Origin: Candidatus Heimdallarchaeota archaeon
GTDB taxonomy: Archaea > Asgardarchaeota > Njordarchaeia > Njordarchaeales > JAMOTR01
Assembly (NCBI GenBank): GCA_027068385.1
Contig: JAMOTR010000072.1
Location: forward strand, 1 to 22,602
DNA length: 22,602 bases
Reading direction: 5' to 3'
Shown: positions 1 to 7,823 of the stretch, piece by piece
How the letters are laid out: every line of letters begins with the position of its first letter
Numbering within the stretch: the stretch's first letter is position 1
Notes under the pieces: generated by a model
The model's input: the letters and a program-made list of their open reading frames with translations, nothing else
Databases searched by the model: none
What the model was told of the DNA's origin: nothing
Translations under genes and position numbers: made by a program

Positions 1-1
1 T

Positions 2-499
2 ACGCTCATAATCACCACCATGATGTCGCTGTTTCCTATACTTTCGGTGTTCTTCGCGGCTAGCCCTATGATCGGATTAAAGAAGACGCTTATAGCTCCG
101 ATATTAGCATTTCTCACGTCCGTTTATGCCCTCTCACCGTCCTCCATAGGACTAGTAATGTCCACGAGGCGTAACCCGGCTTACGCTTTAACGATCACTT
201 ACCTCCTCATAATATCCTCTACGGCTCTCCCGTACATACTATATATGCTTTTCCACAGCCCTAAGTATCTAGCTATGCTCATAGTCTCACCCGGATTCGC
301 CCCCGCTATGGCTACATATTACACGTTCATAAGGCTAGGAGCTCACGAGGTAACGAACGAAATATGGTCCTTATACGCGTCTCAATCGGGTAGGGACCCT
401 TACTACCCCGGAGCCCTCTTCGGTATCGTCCCGCTCATCGTATATCTAGTTACGTTCTTGCTCATCTTCCGGATCCGGTTCCGTGAAGCCGATCTATAA
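2..499 (+). CDS. Polytopic membrane protein, C-terminal part (cut by window start)
   Basis: The frame is open to the left edge of the window, so the N-terminus lies outside; the first ATG inside is at 20. Counting from it, about five hydrophobic segments follow one another (roughly residues 3-18, 24-46, 57-76, 80-100 and 135-151), ending in a short charged tail and TAA. A short charged loop (ARQSGRD-like, around residues 118-126) precedes the last segment. I do not recognise the family; a transporter permease subunit is possible, but no signature motif is visible. The last hydrophobic segment is followed by two in-frame CGG codons separated by Ile, which would read FWIWF under the code proposed for this window and fit a membrane interface. 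It meets the convergent trm1 gene tail to tail with a 6-bp overlap. Confidence 0.7.
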   Translation, partial: TLIITTMMSLFPILSVFFAASPMIGLKKTLIAPILAFLTSVYALSPSSIGLVMSTRRNPAYALTITYLLIISSTALPYILYMLFHSPKYLAMLIVSPGFAPAMATYYTFIRLGAHEVTNEIWSLYASQSGRDPYYPGALFGIVPLIVYLVTFLLIFRIRFREADL

Positions 500-1483
500 G
501 AGAGCTTTTATTATATCGTTTATCGAAGGCGCTCTGATGCCGTATTCATAGAAGTGCGTCCTTATTAGTCCGAGTTCCTCTAGTCTCTTCATTTTGGGAA
601 CGTTCGTCTTAAGCTTCGAGCATATGGCGCGTATATCATAGTATAACGGAGGGGCGTCGGCTTCCTTGTATATCTTCGATAAGAACCTCTTAGAATCCTC
701 GCTAGGCGCAGCGCTTATGAGCTTACCTATAAATCCTTTGTCCCATATTTTTCCTCCCCGAGCGGGACCTCCTAAGTTCATATAAGAGCGCGGCTCTTCT
801 AAGAGCTCGAAGTTCACGTCGTCGTGCTTCACCCGCCATATCTTTGGATCCTTAGCCTTGCGCTTTACGCGTACTACGAATCTTAAGTAGTACTTATGTC
901 TGAACGTTAGGAGCGGCTCTATATGACGGTCGAACGCGGCCGCGCGTCTAGATAATTCCAATAACGCTATCCTAGCACCCCGTTCGTATCTAAAAGCCGC
1001 CTTTACAGGCTTCGAACCGTAAATCCTCAAACACTTATTAGGGAGTTCACCGAATAGGTCGTGCGGGTATGGTATGATGAACGTAAGTATCCCACCGGGC
1101 CTCGTCGCCATGATCGCCCCGTCGATGTAGCGCCAGGGTAGTCCGAACTGATCAAGGTCCACCATATCGAACGGCTCCCTCATCATCTCCCGTATGAGCC
1201 TATGGGCGTCCTCGTTGTACACTCTTACGTTATACCCGGAGAGTATCCTCCTAGCTACTTCCGCATGCTCCTTCTTCCGGTCGTTCACCACGGCCTCCTG
1301 CACGTTCGCCTCCAAGAACATCCTAAGTGTCCTTATGCCGGTCGCAGCGAACGGCTCAAAATATCTTTTCACCCCTTCGACGCGCGCTATCGCCACCACG
1401 ATATCCCTAGAGAGCTTTTGGATAGGGTTATAAAAAACACCGTCGGGTACCTCGACGTCCGCCTTTCCCTCACGAATCCTCAT
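494..1483 (-). CDS. trm1: tRNA (guanine(26)-N2)-dimethyltransferase Trm1
   Basis: The enzyme methylates G26 of tRNAs with S-adenosylmethionine. Visible family marks are the N-terminal VFYNPIQ...SRDI segment, the SAM-binding stretch FEPFAATGIRTLR (about residues 43-55), the motif DLDQFG (about 110-115), GARIALLELSRRAA, and the C-terminal IRTHF and GIRAPS segments. At 329 residues it is slightly short for the family. Two points stand out. The catalytic-type DPFG motif has Gln instead of Pro. The conserved GPxWxG motif has a CGG codon (758-760, residue 242) at the Trp position, so it is probably GPAWGG. No Cys zinc motif is present, as in some other archaeal Trm1. It starts 14 bp inside the end of the UMP kinase gene, so the two are probably co-transcribed, and it is the last gene of the archease operon. 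Confidence 0.93.
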   Translation of the reverse strand: MRIREGKADVEVPDGVFYNPIQKLSRDIVVAIARVEGVKRYFEPFAATGIRTLRMFLEANVQEAVVNDRKKEHAEVARRILSGYNVRVYNEDAHRLIREMMREPFDMVDLDQFGLPWRYIDGAIMATRPGGILTFIIPYPHDLFGELPNKCLRIYGSKPVKAAFRYERGARIALLELSRRAAAFDRHIEPLLTFRHKYYLRFVVRVKRKAKDPKIWRVKHDDVNFELLEEPRSYMNLGGPARGGKIWDKGFIGKLISAAPSEDSKRFLSKIYKEADAPPLYYDIRAICSKLKTNVPKMKRLEELGLIRTHFYEYGIRAPSINDIIKALL

Positions 1484-2189
1484 CCGTTACTATCGTCCCT
1501 CCTACTCCTTCAAGTATAGCCCTCACCACCGCTTCTTCCTCGCGGCCGTTTACGAATACGATAGGTATAGAAGACCTAGCGGCTATGCGAAGAGCTATGG
1601 AATCTATGAGCCTATAAGCCCCGGGCTCGTGCTCTAATCTACTTACGATCTCGAAAAGCTTCCTATAAGAGACCCTCTCAAAACGTACCGCCCCGTCGTG
1701 TAATTTAGGGTCCTTATCATATACCGCGTCGATGTCCGAAGCTATGACGAGGCGCTTAGCCGAAAACGTCTCCGCTAATAAAGCGGCTACAGCGTCCGTA
1801 GACTGACCGGGTTGAAGGCCGCCTAATACGAGAACCTTAGACGGGTCGCTTCTAAGGACTTCATGGAAGCTAGAGGGTATCCACCTCTGAGCGTTCTTTA
1901 TCTTCCGGGCGAGCATAAACGCTGTGATCCTCGCGGTAGCTGATCCTATATAATCTTGGATCGACTTCGGGAGCTCTAATGCTCTAGCGATTGAGATTAG
2001 ATCGCGTGCGAGTTTTCCTCCACCAACTACTATGATAAGGCGCACGCGATCGCTTACCCTATCGGCTATGCGGGCGTATAAGTCGATTATTTCGGGTTTA
2101 GGCCCGTGCTCTCCGTATAAAATAGAACCCCCGATCTTCAGGACTACTACATCCTTAGACGTCGAGGACGAATTCTGCGACCCGGTCAT
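1470..2189 (-). CDS. pyrH: Uridylate (UMP) kinase, archaeal type
   Basis: An amino-acid-kinase-fold enzyme that phosphorylates UMP to UDP in pyrimidine nucleotide synthesis. The fold marks are LKIGGSI near the N-terminus, VVGGGKLARD, GGLQPGQSTDAVAALLAE (the archaeal UMP kinase signature, usually GHTTDAVA), SDIDAVYDKDP, and a C-terminal IALRIAARSSIPIVFVNGR. The start is uncertain. A TTG at 2198 and an ATG at 2189 are in frame; the ATG is preferred and has AAGG just upstream. Either start lies inside the 3' end of the archease gene (35-44 bp overlap), so coupled translation is likely. Other kinases of the fold (isopentenyl phosphate kinase, aspartokinase) fit less well because the archaeal UMPK Gly-rich loop and the DxDAVY(D/N)xDP pattern are both present. 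It contains one CGG (Ala-x-Lys, helix) and one TGG. Confidence 0.88.
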   Translation of the reverse strand: MTGSQNSSSTSKDVVVLKIGGSILYGEHGPKPEIIDLYARIADRVSDRVRLIIVVGGGKLARDLISIARALELPKSIQDYIGSATARITAFMLARKIKNAQRWIPSSFHEVLRSDPSKVLVLGGLQPGQSTDAVAALLAETFSAKRLVIASDIDAVYDKDPKLHDGAVRFERVSYRKLFEIVSRLEHEPGAYRLIDSIALRIAARSSIPIVFVNGREEEAVVRAILEGVGGTIVTDEDS

Positions 2190-2574
2190 ATCCTTCAAGA
2201 CATATCTTTAGATCGTTATATGTGAAAGCTTTTACTAGGGTCTTAAATCCGTGCTTTTCTTTATCGTACTGTTCTCCCTCGAACGTTACCTCCGCCGACC
2301 GTTTATCTTCCGTCGTGTACTTCATCTTCACCTTCGCGTCCCTTATCGCGAACCCCTCGTCGAAGAGGTACAGGGCGTAGTTCACTATATCGTATAGTAG
2401 CTCTCCCGGGTCTTCCCCCCTAGCCTCGTACGTCTTCTCCTCCTTAACCTCCACGTCCTTCACTTCGTACATCACGTTCATGGAGGCGACGACGGATTCG
2501 GAAAATAGTCCCTCCAAGCTCGATGAGACCACGCGAACCTTCACGTCCGCGGTGTGCTCTAGGTATTCGTACAA
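2155..2574 (-). CDS. Archease (RtcB-type RNA ligase cofactor)
   Basis: Archease activates the RNA ligase RtcB during tRNA splicing and also supports other tRNA enzymes. The N-terminal YEYLEHTADVKVRV, the middle LLYDIVNYALYLFDEG and the C-terminal HGFKTLVKAFTYNDLKI are typical, and the length of about 140 residues matches. The start is set by a strong ribosome binding site, GGGAGGTG (2581-2588 on the complement). It lies six bases before TTG at 2574, whereas the two GTG codons at 2583 and 2580 fall within or directly against it. The gene follows the PhoU-like gene; under the proposed code the upstream stop CGA (2567-2569) overlaps this start by only 8 bp. One CGG (Lys-x-Ser) is present. RtcB itself is not in the window. 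Confidence 0.92.
   Translation of the reverse strand: MYEYLEHTADVKVRVVSSSLEGLFSESVVASMNVMYEVKDVEVKEEKTYEARGEDPGELLYDIVNYALYLFDEGFAIRDAKVKMKYTTEDKRSAEVTFEGEQYDKEKHGFKTLVKAFTYNDLKICLEGYDRVAEFVLDV
2567..2569 (-). other. In-frame CGA, proposed stop codon of the PhoU-like gene
   Basis: First in-frame CGA of this gene, after ...GGGEVV. It sits exactly where the family domain ends and the archease gene begins. Two further CGA (2498, 2465) follow in the same frame before the first standard stop at 2444. Confidence 0.75.
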
Positions 2575-3232
2575 CCTCACCACCTCCCTTTAATATTGAT
2601 AACACCACGAGATCGTCCATCGCGGCGTCCATCGCGTCAGAGAAGCGTTCCGTGGATTCTATGATACCGCGAAGTACCTCACGCGCCTCAGGAGTAAGCT
2701 CCGTGTTCTTCGCGAGCTCTATGCGCCCCTCGCGATAAAGGTAATCGTTCTCCTCTTCAAGACGCTTCACCTCTAGGGAGATCTCGTAGATCTTCGAGAA
2801 CGTATCGATGCTCCTTAGGCCGTTACTATATTTCTTAGCCATCTCGTAGTTATTACTCGCCATAAGCGATAGCTTCGAGGCGAGGCTCTCCGGAATCTTA
2901 ACGTCTTTAGGCAGATAGCGCGCGAAGAATATCACGGCACCATAATGTTCGAGTACGTAATCTGAGGAGCGAATCACGCGGAGGAACGCTTCGCGCATCT
3001 TATAAGCCCAAAACGTGGAAGAAGCCTTAGAGAGGTGTTTGTAGATGTCTAACTTATACTGATCCGCTTTCCTTATCTCCTTCATAATCTCTTCGCCCAA
3101 TTCTAAGGCCTTAGCGACTTCGTTCTTTGAGAGGAGATCAAAGAACTCGATCATCTTCTCGGCCACCAGCACTAGTATATCCGTATGCATGTGTAACATG
3201 TATAAAAGGTCCCGCTCGGTCGAGTTGCTCAT
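2567..3232 (-). CDS. PhoU-like (DUF47 family) protein, ending at CGA
   Basis: An all-helical protein of the DUF47/PhoU-divergent family, often linked to phosphate transport or its control. The helices contain the expected acidic and Asp/Glu-rich segments, ending with the helix that holds RFSDAMDAAMDDLVVLSIL (last third). With CGA at 2567-2569 as stop the protein has 221 residues, close to the usual family size. Read with the standard code it runs on to a TAA at 2444, adding 41 Arg/Gly-rich residues. These lie wholly within the archease reading frame and contain three CGA codons, which looks like out-of-frame translation rather than a domain. The start is ATG at 3232, preceded by a TATA-like stretch at 3254-3265. 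It heads the archease-pyrH-trm1 cluster. No phosphate transporter is visible nearby, so its role here is not shown. Confidence 0.85.
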
Positions 3233-3253
3233 GACCGACTAACGGAGGGAGTG

Positions 3254-3265
3254 ATTAAATAAAAT
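3254..3265 (-). promoter_or_regulatory. TATA-like box upstream of the PhoU-like gene
   Basis: On the complement the sequence reads ATTTTATTTAAT, 22-33 bp before the ATG at 3232. This is the spacing expected for an archaeal promoter giving a leaderless or short-leader transcript. It sits in the only gap between this gene and the upstream one. Confidence 0.5.
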
Positions 3266-3268
3266 ACT

Positions 3269-3952
3269 TCAAACTATCGCTAGGTCGATTCCGAACGACT
3301 TTAATCTCTCCCTTAGATCCTCCGGTATACTCTCCACCCCCTCCCTCACGCGAATCACGATGACGCGGTCCCCTAGGGAGAAGGAGAACGAAAACCGCCT
3401 CTTTTCCTCCTTCTTCACTAGAGGCTTTAGCTCCTCCTCGATCTCGTTTAACCTCTTTTCTATGATGCCTTTCTCGGCTAATTCGGAGACCTTAGTCTTC
3501 GTTATTACGGCTTTAGCGTAGTCGAGGAACTCGTGTTTCCTCTTTAAGAAAGCCTCGTAGTCCTTTAGGCTAGAGACGAAGTCCCTTATTTTATCGGGCG
3601 CTTCATCGGGCACCTTATCGGGCTCGAAGAGCGCTAGTATCACGTATAACGCTTCCTCGTACTCATCGGCTTTCGGATCCTTCCGCATCTTCAAGCTCTC
3701 CACGTACTTCTCCATCGCTTCAACTAGATCCTTAAACGCCTCATGAGGGAGGTTAAAGCGATACTCTATGATCACGAGCCGGGTCGAGAACTTTAGCCGC
3801 TCTTCCAGCCTATTTTTCCTCTTAGCCCGTTCTATAGCGCGCTTAAGAGCCTCTACCGCGGGCTTAGGATCGTTTTTCTCCTCTGTTTCCTTAAGAGCCT
3901 TCTCTACGGATTCTTTAATTTCGTCAAGCTCGGACTTAAACGGCAACGACAT
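3269..3952 (-). CDS. Unknown helical protein with a C-terminal beta segment
   Basis: I do not recognise this 227-residue protein. The first 175 residues are strongly charged (Lys/Glu-rich) and predicted helical, with a coiled-coil-like start (SELDEIKESVEKALKE) and pairs of helices that could form a repeat-type helical bundle. Residues about 188-205 switch to an alternating pattern (FSFSFSLGDRVIVIRV) typical of a beta hairpin, followed by a short helix. There is no signal peptide or membrane segment. Four CGG codons occur, two of them in amphipathic or beta contexts (ST-x-LVII, KR-x-FSFSF) where Trp is reasonable. It has its own TATA-like box (3970-3980) and ends in TGA 36 bp before the PhoU-like gene, so it may be a single-gene unit or the end of the upstream operon. 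Confidence 0.75.
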   Translation of the reverse strand: MSLPFKSELDEIKESVEKALKETEEKNDPKPAVEALKRAIERAKRKNRLEERLKFSTRLVIIEYRFNLPHEAFKDLVEAMEKYVESLKMRKDPKADEYEEALYVILALFEPDKVPDEAPDKIRDFVSSLKDYEAFLKRKHEFLDYAKAVITKTKVSELAEKGIIEKRLNEIEEELKPLVKKEEKRRFSFSFSLGDRVIVIRVREGVESIPEDLRERLKSFGIDLAIV

Positions 3953-3969
3953 GAGGTACTTAGGGGTAG

Positions 3970-3980
3970 AAAAATAAAGG
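3970..3980 (-). promoter_or_regulatory. TATA-like box upstream of the unknown helical protein gene
   Basis: The complement reads CCTTTATTTTT, 18-28 bp before the ATG at 3952, in the 37-bp gap behind the IDI-2 stop codon. Confidence 0.4.
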
Positions 3981-3989
3981 GAAATCCGT

Positions 3990-5078
3990 CTAAGTCCTCT
4001 GTAGATAGTATATGAGCGGGGGCTTTATGACGTAATTTTGTCTAAGCCTGAGCTCGTTAACGTTACGCGCTCCGGATAAGAATATCCCCATACGTATCTC
4101 ATGAGCCATCTTAGTGAGGAAATCCCTCAGATTCTCGTAATCCGGCTCTAAAGTGCGCTTGGGGAAGAGCGCGCGGAGAACCCTTAACGCGGCTGCGGCT
4201 AGATGGGCGCCTAGTATGAGGCTCTTCACTACGTCGAGACCGTTCCTTATGCCTCCCCCAGCTATTACGTTCATACCGGCGCGTACGGCATAGATGATCG
4301 AGGCGGCCGTAGGGATTCCCCGCTCCGCGTAAGGCCCAGCGTATCCTCCGCGGTATTCTTCTACCTTAGCCCGAGACGTCCCTCCAGCCCCTTCTACGTC
4401 CACCCGCTTGAACCCTAGTCCGACGAGCTTATTAAGGGAAGCGGGCGAAAATCCAGAACCTACCTCCTTAATGATTACGGGTACACCGGACTCCTCGCTC
4501 CGTTCGTATATTTTCTTTAGAGTCTTTTCGAGCCCCCTTTGTTTCACGTATCCCTTTTGAACAATCTCCTGCAAGGGGTTGATGTGTATCTGAATAGCGT
4601 GAGCGTCGATAAGATCAACGGCTTCCGTGAGGGCGTCCTCGAGCTTGCCTTTCTCGTTCATAATTATAAGATCCTCTAAGCCCAAGTTCGAAATCCTGGG
4701 AACGCTTTGAGCTACTTCCTTCACCACTATATATGAGTCGGCTACGCTCGGGTCTCCTCCCATAGAACGGAGCGCGGCTTTTACGGACCCCGTCGCTATG
4801 GGTATCCTAAATTCCTCCGCGGCTTTAGCTAAGAGCTCGTTTACGATCTTAGTGTCCGGGTGTCCTCCGGTCATAGCTCCGATCATAAACGGCATCGAGA
4901 TCGTGAACCCGAGGAAATCGGTCCTAGAGAAGCTCTCATCGTCCACGGAAAAGTCGGCATCAGTAAGAGGATCGTGTAGTATTTCTACACACTCTAATAA
5001 TGTCGTCTTTTCGCGGTACTCTACGTCCTTTCCTAGAACTATAAGGAGATGCTCGATCTTCCTAGAGCTCGTGCTCAT
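3990..5078 (-). CDS. fni: Isopentenyl-diphosphate delta-isomerase, type 2 (FMN-dependent)
   Basis: It interconverts isopentenyl and dimethylallyl diphosphate for archaeal lipid synthesis, using FMN. Marks in order: RKIEHL (residues 6-11), MIGAMTGG, ATGSVKAAL, SNLG, HINPLQE (Gln/Glu metal site), IIKEVGSG, VDVEGAGGTS (to residue 235), GIPTAASI, GGGIRNGLD. Residue 236 (codon CGG, 4371-4373) is the Trp of the family's GGTSW/GGTNW motif. Residue 253 (CGG, 4320-4322) is the Trp of WGIPT. The invariant Arg of VExxR just after is CGC. Two active-site loops differ from the usual form: GSQR is GSVK, and the PEG(D/E) loop after the metal site is replaced by KGYVKQR. The gene is 13 bp downstream of the RND transporter gene on the same strand and ends in TAG. 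Confidence 0.93.
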   Translation of the reverse strand: MSTSSRKIEHLLIVLGKDVEYREKTTLLECVEILHDPLTDADFSVDDESFSRTDFLGFTISMPFMIGAMTGGHPDTKIVNELLAKAAEEFRIPIATGSVKAALRSMGGDPSVADSYIVVKEVAQSVPRISNLGLEDLIIMNEKGKLEDALTEAVDLIDAHAIQIHINPLQEIVQKGYVKQRGLEKTLKKIYERSEESGVPVIIKEVGSGFSPASLNKLVGLGFKRVDVEGAGGTSRAKVEEYRGGYAGPYAERGIPTAASIIYAVRAGMNVIAGGGIRNGLDVVKSLILGAHLAAAALRVLRALFPKRTLEPDYENLRDFLTKMAHEIRMGIFLSGARNVNELRLRQNYVIKPPLIYYLQRT

Positions 5079-5091
5079 GGGTAAGAAAAAA

Positions 5092-7794
5092 TCATTCTAC
5101 CTTATATACGGCTAGCTTCTTCAGAGCCTTAGGGGCCCGCCGGTTCCGCTTACCGGCTAGGCTCATGAACGCGGGGACGAAGAAGGCGCGCATGACGAAC
5201 GTATCGAAGATCACGGCCATAGCGAGTCCTAGTCCTATTTGTACCACTATCGGCAACTTAGTGATGAGGAGCATCCCGAAGGAGGAGGCCATGATAATTC
5301 CGCAGGCCGTGATCACCCGCATCGTATTCGCTACAGCTTCTACTATAGCCTCGTTATCGCTGAGTCCCTTAGCGCGCTCCTCCATGATCCTCGTCACCAG
5401 GAATATGTCGTAGTCCATTCCGAGACCGTTTAGTACTACGAAGAGGGTGATGGGAATGATCCGTCCTAGCGGCTCGTTAAAGGCCTTAAGTATTAGGTAC
5501 ACGATCCCTAGCGTCCCACCTATGTTGAGCAACACCGTACCTTCGAGCCTTAAGGGTATTAGGAAGGAGCCGAAGACTATCGTAAGGAAGATTACTATCG
5601 CGACGATCACGATCTTCGAGAGGCGGTCGAAGTCCTTATCTACCAGCTGAGAGATATCGTAGTACATCGCGGCTACCCCGGTGACGTATTTTTCGTGTTC
5701 GGATAGTTCGCTCCTTAAGTTCTTCACAACGTTAAACGCATCCCTAGTGAAGGGGTTATACGCTATGGTAACGATGTGCAATGACCGACCGTCCTTATAT
5801 AATCCTTCGCGTATCTTCTCCGCGACCATCTGCCGGAACAAGGTCTTTATCTCTATGGTATATCCGAGAGGATGCGCGTATGAACGTACGTTTACTACCC
5901 CGTCGACGCTCATGATCTCATCGTCTATAGCCGAGATCTGAGACTCATCATCGACGTGTACGAGTACTAATACGGGCATCATGAACGACCCGAACTTATC
6001 TATGAGCGTCTTAACCCCATCCTTAGCGGGCACGTCGGGCATCAGAGCGATCATATCGTAGCTGGTCTCCGCCTGTAGCGCTACGTAGCTAAACGCTCCG
6101 AACACTACGACGATCGATAGAAGTACGGCCTTCCTGTGCTTGAGTACCCGACGTCCTACCTTGTAGAAGCGAGAAGGCTTATAGTGCATCCTCCTAGGCC
6201 GGAAGAACTTATCGCCCAAGGCCCCGAAGACCGCGGGCATGAGTACTAACGCGGCTAGTACGCTCATTCCTATACCGAAGGCTACGGCTATTCCGAGGCC
6301 TTGAAGGGTCTTGAAGGACGAAAGCGCTAAGACTCCGAAGGCTATCGCGATCGTTCCTCCGCTAGTTAGTAAGCTCCTTCCCGCGTGCTCTATCGCGGCC
6401 ATCACGGCCTCGTCCTTAGACTTACCGCGCCCGCGCTCCTCTACGTATCTAGAGGACATGAATACGGCATAATCCACTCCGGCTCCGAGCATCGCGGTGA
6501 CCATCACGGTAAGGCTTATCTCGGTGATCGCTACATCGAAGATCTCGTGCATCCAATACAACGCGCCCTCTGCTAGTACTACAGCGGATCCTATGATAAG
6601 CACGGGACCTACGCTAGCGGGAACGGCCCTTAGTATTATAGCGAGAACGATCATGATGATGATGACGTCCGCATAGTGGAGGAACCGGGTCCTCTTCTTA
6701 GCCTCGTCGGAAATCTGGACCCACATGAGCCCGACCCCGGTAAGCTTCACGTTATCCGGCTTCTCTATGCTCTCCCACCGGTCCCGAACGTCCCTATAGT
6801 ATTGCTCGTCGACGTCCTCCTTCGTCAGATCGGCATACGCGGTGGTGCCGTCGTTAGATATACCAAGCCGTGTCCGTAGGGCCTTAGGAGGTATGCCGCT
6901 GGGGGCGAAGTTACCCTCGATCATAGCCTTAACGTATCCTTTCTCGAAGGCCTTCTGAGAGATCTCTTGATAGTCTATAGGCCGCGTAAATAGATCGTAT
7001 ATGACGTTCTGAGGCTCATTTATAGCGGCCGAGGTGGCCGGCACGGTGGCGTTTAGTAGTGAGTTGATCTTGTTATCCCTATACTTCCGCGTGTTTATGT
7101 TCGTATAATTAGCTCCGGCCGATACGTAAGGACCGAAATTAGGGGCCATCTGATGCACGAACACGTCCGCGTAGTACATAGGGTTCGTGATTAGGACGCT
7201 CGGATCGGTAGAATACCGTATCTGATGGAATGTGTTTATCCGTATTATAGTCCGCCCCCCTAAGGCTTGAGAGAGACCTTGAGATATGAGCGTAGCGTTC
7301 GATAGAGCTTCATTAGAGGCGAGAGTGTGATTTCCGGTCACTTGATACACGCTAATCCGAACGCCCACGTATACCTCTACGGGAAGGTACATCGCGGTGA
7401 TCGTTCCGTTCTCGTACACGGCTTGACCGGATAGGTAAGCGCCGTAAGGGGTGAGTATCTGAAGGGATTTCTCTATAGGTGTGGAGAAATTATCCGCGTA
7501 TCCCGCTTGAACGAACTTCTCCGCGAGCGATCTTAGTTCCAAGTAGTCTTCCCATGTGAGCTCCCCCGTGATGACTAACTGTAAGTTGCCTCCGAGTGAT
7601 ACGTTCGAGAATAAGCTCTCCATTAAGTGCTCCCCCTCGATCGACTCCACGTTCGACGGAAGGTATTCGCTCTCCTCTACCGATAAACTATTAACGGCCT
7701 TAGCCGCGAACGGTGCGAAGATGATAAGCACTATTAACCGTATAATAATAGCCGCCTTCCGATGTTTGTATGTGGCATAAAACTTGCGTAGCAT
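5092..7794 (-). CDS. RND superfamily (MMPL/HAE3-like) membrane transporter
   Basis: A 900-residue proton-driven exporter of the RND superfamily, with two similar halves. Each half has one N-terminal membrane helix, a large outer domain (about residues 35-365 and 575-705), then five membrane helices. The proton-relay signatures are GAGVDYAVFMSSRYVEER in the first half and GLGMDYDIFLVTRIMEER in the second. The 22 CGG codons include two in the first helix (H-x-KAAIII-x-LIVL), one before Pro after the sixth helix (FF-x-PRR, family FFWP/WWP), and residues 883, 885 and 886 in the C-terminal GK-x-N-x-x-APKAL. In this family that stretch is WNWWAP. Conserved Arg (SRY, TRI, MRAFFVP) use AGA, AGG and CGC. 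Only four TGG codons are present. It starts 26 bp after the proposed rtcA stop and precedes the IDI-2 gene; a lipid or hydrophobic substrate is possible but unproven. Confidence 0.92.
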   Translation of the reverse strand: MLRKFYATYKHRKAAIIIRLIVLIIFAPFAAKAVNSLSVEESEYLPSNVESIEGEHLMESLFSNVSLGGNLQLVITGELTWEDYLELRSLAEKFVQAGYADNFSTPIEKSLQILTPYGAYLSGQAVYENGTITAMYLPVEVYVGVRISVYQVTGNHTLASNEALSNATLISQGLSQALGGRTIIRINTFHQIRYSTDPSVLITNPMYYADVFVHQMAPNFGPYVSAGANYTNINTRKYRDNKINSLLNATVPATSAAINEPQNVIYDLFTRPIDYQEISQKAFEKGYVKAMIEGNFAPSGIPPKALRTRLGISNDGTTAYADLTKEDVDEQYYRDVRDRWESIEKPDNVKLTGVGLMWVQISDEAKKRTRFLHYADVIIIMIVLAIILRAVPASVGPVLIIGSAVVLAEGALYWMHEIFDVAITEISLTVMVTAMLGAGVDYAVFMSSRYVEERGRGKSKDEAVMAAIEHAGRSLLTSGGTIAIAFGVLALSSFKTLQGLGIAVAFGIGMSVLAALVLMPAVFGALGDKFFRPRRMHYKPSRFYKVGRRVLKHRKAVLLSIVVVFGAFSYVALQAETSYDMIALMPDVPAKDGVKTLIDKFGSFMMPVLVLVHVDDESQISAIDDEIMSVDGVVNVRSYAHPLGYTIEIKTLFRQMVAEKIREGLYKDGRSLHIVTIAYNPFTRDAFNVVKNLRSELSEHEKYVTGVAAMYYDISQLVDKDFDRLSKIVIVAIVIFLTIVFGSFLIPLRLEGTVLLNIGGTLGIVYLILKAFNEPLGRIIPITLFVVLNGLGMDYDIFLVTRIMEERAKGLSDNEAIVEAVANTMRVITACGIIMASSFGMLLITKLPIVVQIGLGLAMAVIFDTFVMRAFFVPAFMSLAGKRNRRAPKALKKLAVYKVE

Positions 7795-7820
7795 CTATGA
7801 ACAGCGCTTGATCCAAAAAT

Positions 7821-7823
7821 TCG
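7821..7823 (-). other. In-frame CGA, proposed stop codon of rtcA
   Basis: The only in-frame CGA of rtcA, eight codons after the conserved IIIKGIEL end of the domain and 26 bp before the ATG of the next gene. Beyond it the codon use changes (ATT TTT GGA TCA, TGC, TTT) and no family homology is expected. Confidence 0.75.

Noticed and set aside
1..500. Frequent CTAG tetranucleotides (at least five in the first 450 bp: 60, 152, 269, 335, 446).
   Set aside because: CTAG is avoided in many prokaryotes but not all; this looks like base and codon preference (CTA, TAG-containing pairs) rather than a functional site.
7195..7260. Several CGG in the outer domain of the RND transporter (GG-x-TII-x-INTFHQI-x-YST) as proof of Trp.
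   Set aside because: This region is poorly conserved between RND proteins, so the columns neither support nor oppose Trp. I also could not use TM-x-VITA near 5315 (CGG), where relatives have varied residues including Arg.
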